A DNA stretch of 5,917 nt, taken from Halobacteria archaeon. Lineage in GTDB: Bacteria > Pseudomonadota > Gammaproteobacteria > UBA9214. Within the stretch, counting starts at the first letter, position 1; the number at the start of each line of letters is the position of its first letter. A program made the position numbers and the translations under genes. This document shows positions 5,830-5,917 of this stretch, piece after piece. The DNA is taken from positions 1-5,917 of the forward strand of contig JABDRC010000260.1 of assembly GCA_013041945.1 (NCBI GenBank). The letters are read 5' to 3'. The notes under the pieces were generated by a model. That model was not told the origin of the DNA. It searched no databases and saw only the letters and a list, made by a program, of their open reading frames with translations.

Positions 5830-5917
5830 CAGATATCCGCCGCCAGCTTGGTGAGCAGCTCACCGTGCGCGGACTCGTCGACTTCGCGTCCCAGCACCTT
5901 GCCGGCACCGGCCAGCG
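5829..5917 (-). CDS. atpF: ATP synthase Fo subunit b, last 28 residues (cut by window edge)
   Basis: Subunit b forms the peripheral stalk dimer, anchored in the membrane by its N-terminus and bound to delta by its C-terminus. Only the delta-binding end is in the window. Reading the minus strand from the right edge in the frame that stops at TGA (5829-5831) gives LAGAGKVLGREVDES (about the first half) and ending LLTKLAADI. This matches the typical b-subunit tail, such as AGAEKIIERSVDEAAN and the final VDKLVAEL of E. coli. The stop overlaps the atpH ATG by one base. Membrane segment, dimer domain and the upstream atpB and atpE genes lie outside the window, so the coupling ion cannot be judged from this window. 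Confidence 0.9.
   Translation of the reverse strand, partial: LAGAGKVLGREVDESAHGELLTKLAADI

Noticed and set aside
1..5917. Defence system, prophage, toxin-antitoxin pair, RNA gene or insertion sequence
   Set aside because: The minus-strand genes account for almost all of the window. The two spacers over 50 bp contain only the repeats and promoter-like motif described, with no tRNA-like, transposase or phage sequence.

Overview
The window holds the 3' two-thirds of an F1Fo ATP synthase (atp) operon on the minus strand, followed by a SlyD-like FKBP peptidyl-prolyl isomerase gene and the start of glmU. Transcription runs from high to low coordinates: atpF (3' end only), atpH, atpA, atpG, atpD, atpC, SlyD-like gene, intergenic repeat region, glmU (5' end only). 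Every gene is on the minus strand and all are intact apart from the two cut by the window edges.

Gene order, subunit lengths (delta 178, alpha 513, gamma 287, beta 458, epsilon 140 residues) and conserved blocks very close to the E. coli proteins point to a gammaproteobacterium. Codon third positions are strongly G/C-ended, so the genome is GC-rich. The atpC-to-glmU neighbourhood is also typical of gammaproteobacteria. A free-living, perhaps sulfur-oxidising or uncultured, lineage is a guess and cannot be settled from this window.

Layout: 5829-5917 atpF C-terminus; 5293-5829 atpH, overlapping atpF by 1 nt; 3724-5265 atpA; 2838-3701 atpG; 2741-2837 a 97-bp spacer filled by an AT-rich palindromic array of 7-bp units; 1364-2740 atpD; 921-1343 atpC; 436-924 SlyD-like gene, overlapping atpC by 4 nt (ATGA); 270-435 a 166-bp spacer with two inverted copies of a GGGGACAG-type element and a possible extended -10 promoter; 1-269 glmU N-terminus.

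The atp genes encode the F1 motor: the alpha3beta3 catalytic ring, the gamma and epsilon rotor stalk, and the delta and b peripheral stalk. The SlyD-like protein is a predicted folding helper whose start codon overlaps the atpC stop, so it is probably translated together with epsilon. GlmU begins UDP-GlcNAc synthesis for the cell wall and probably has its own promoter after the repeat region. I see no unknown multi-gene system. The unusual items are the heptad palindrome inside the atp operon, the chaperone gene coupled to atpC, its altered FKBP active-site region, and the inverted repeat pair before glmU.
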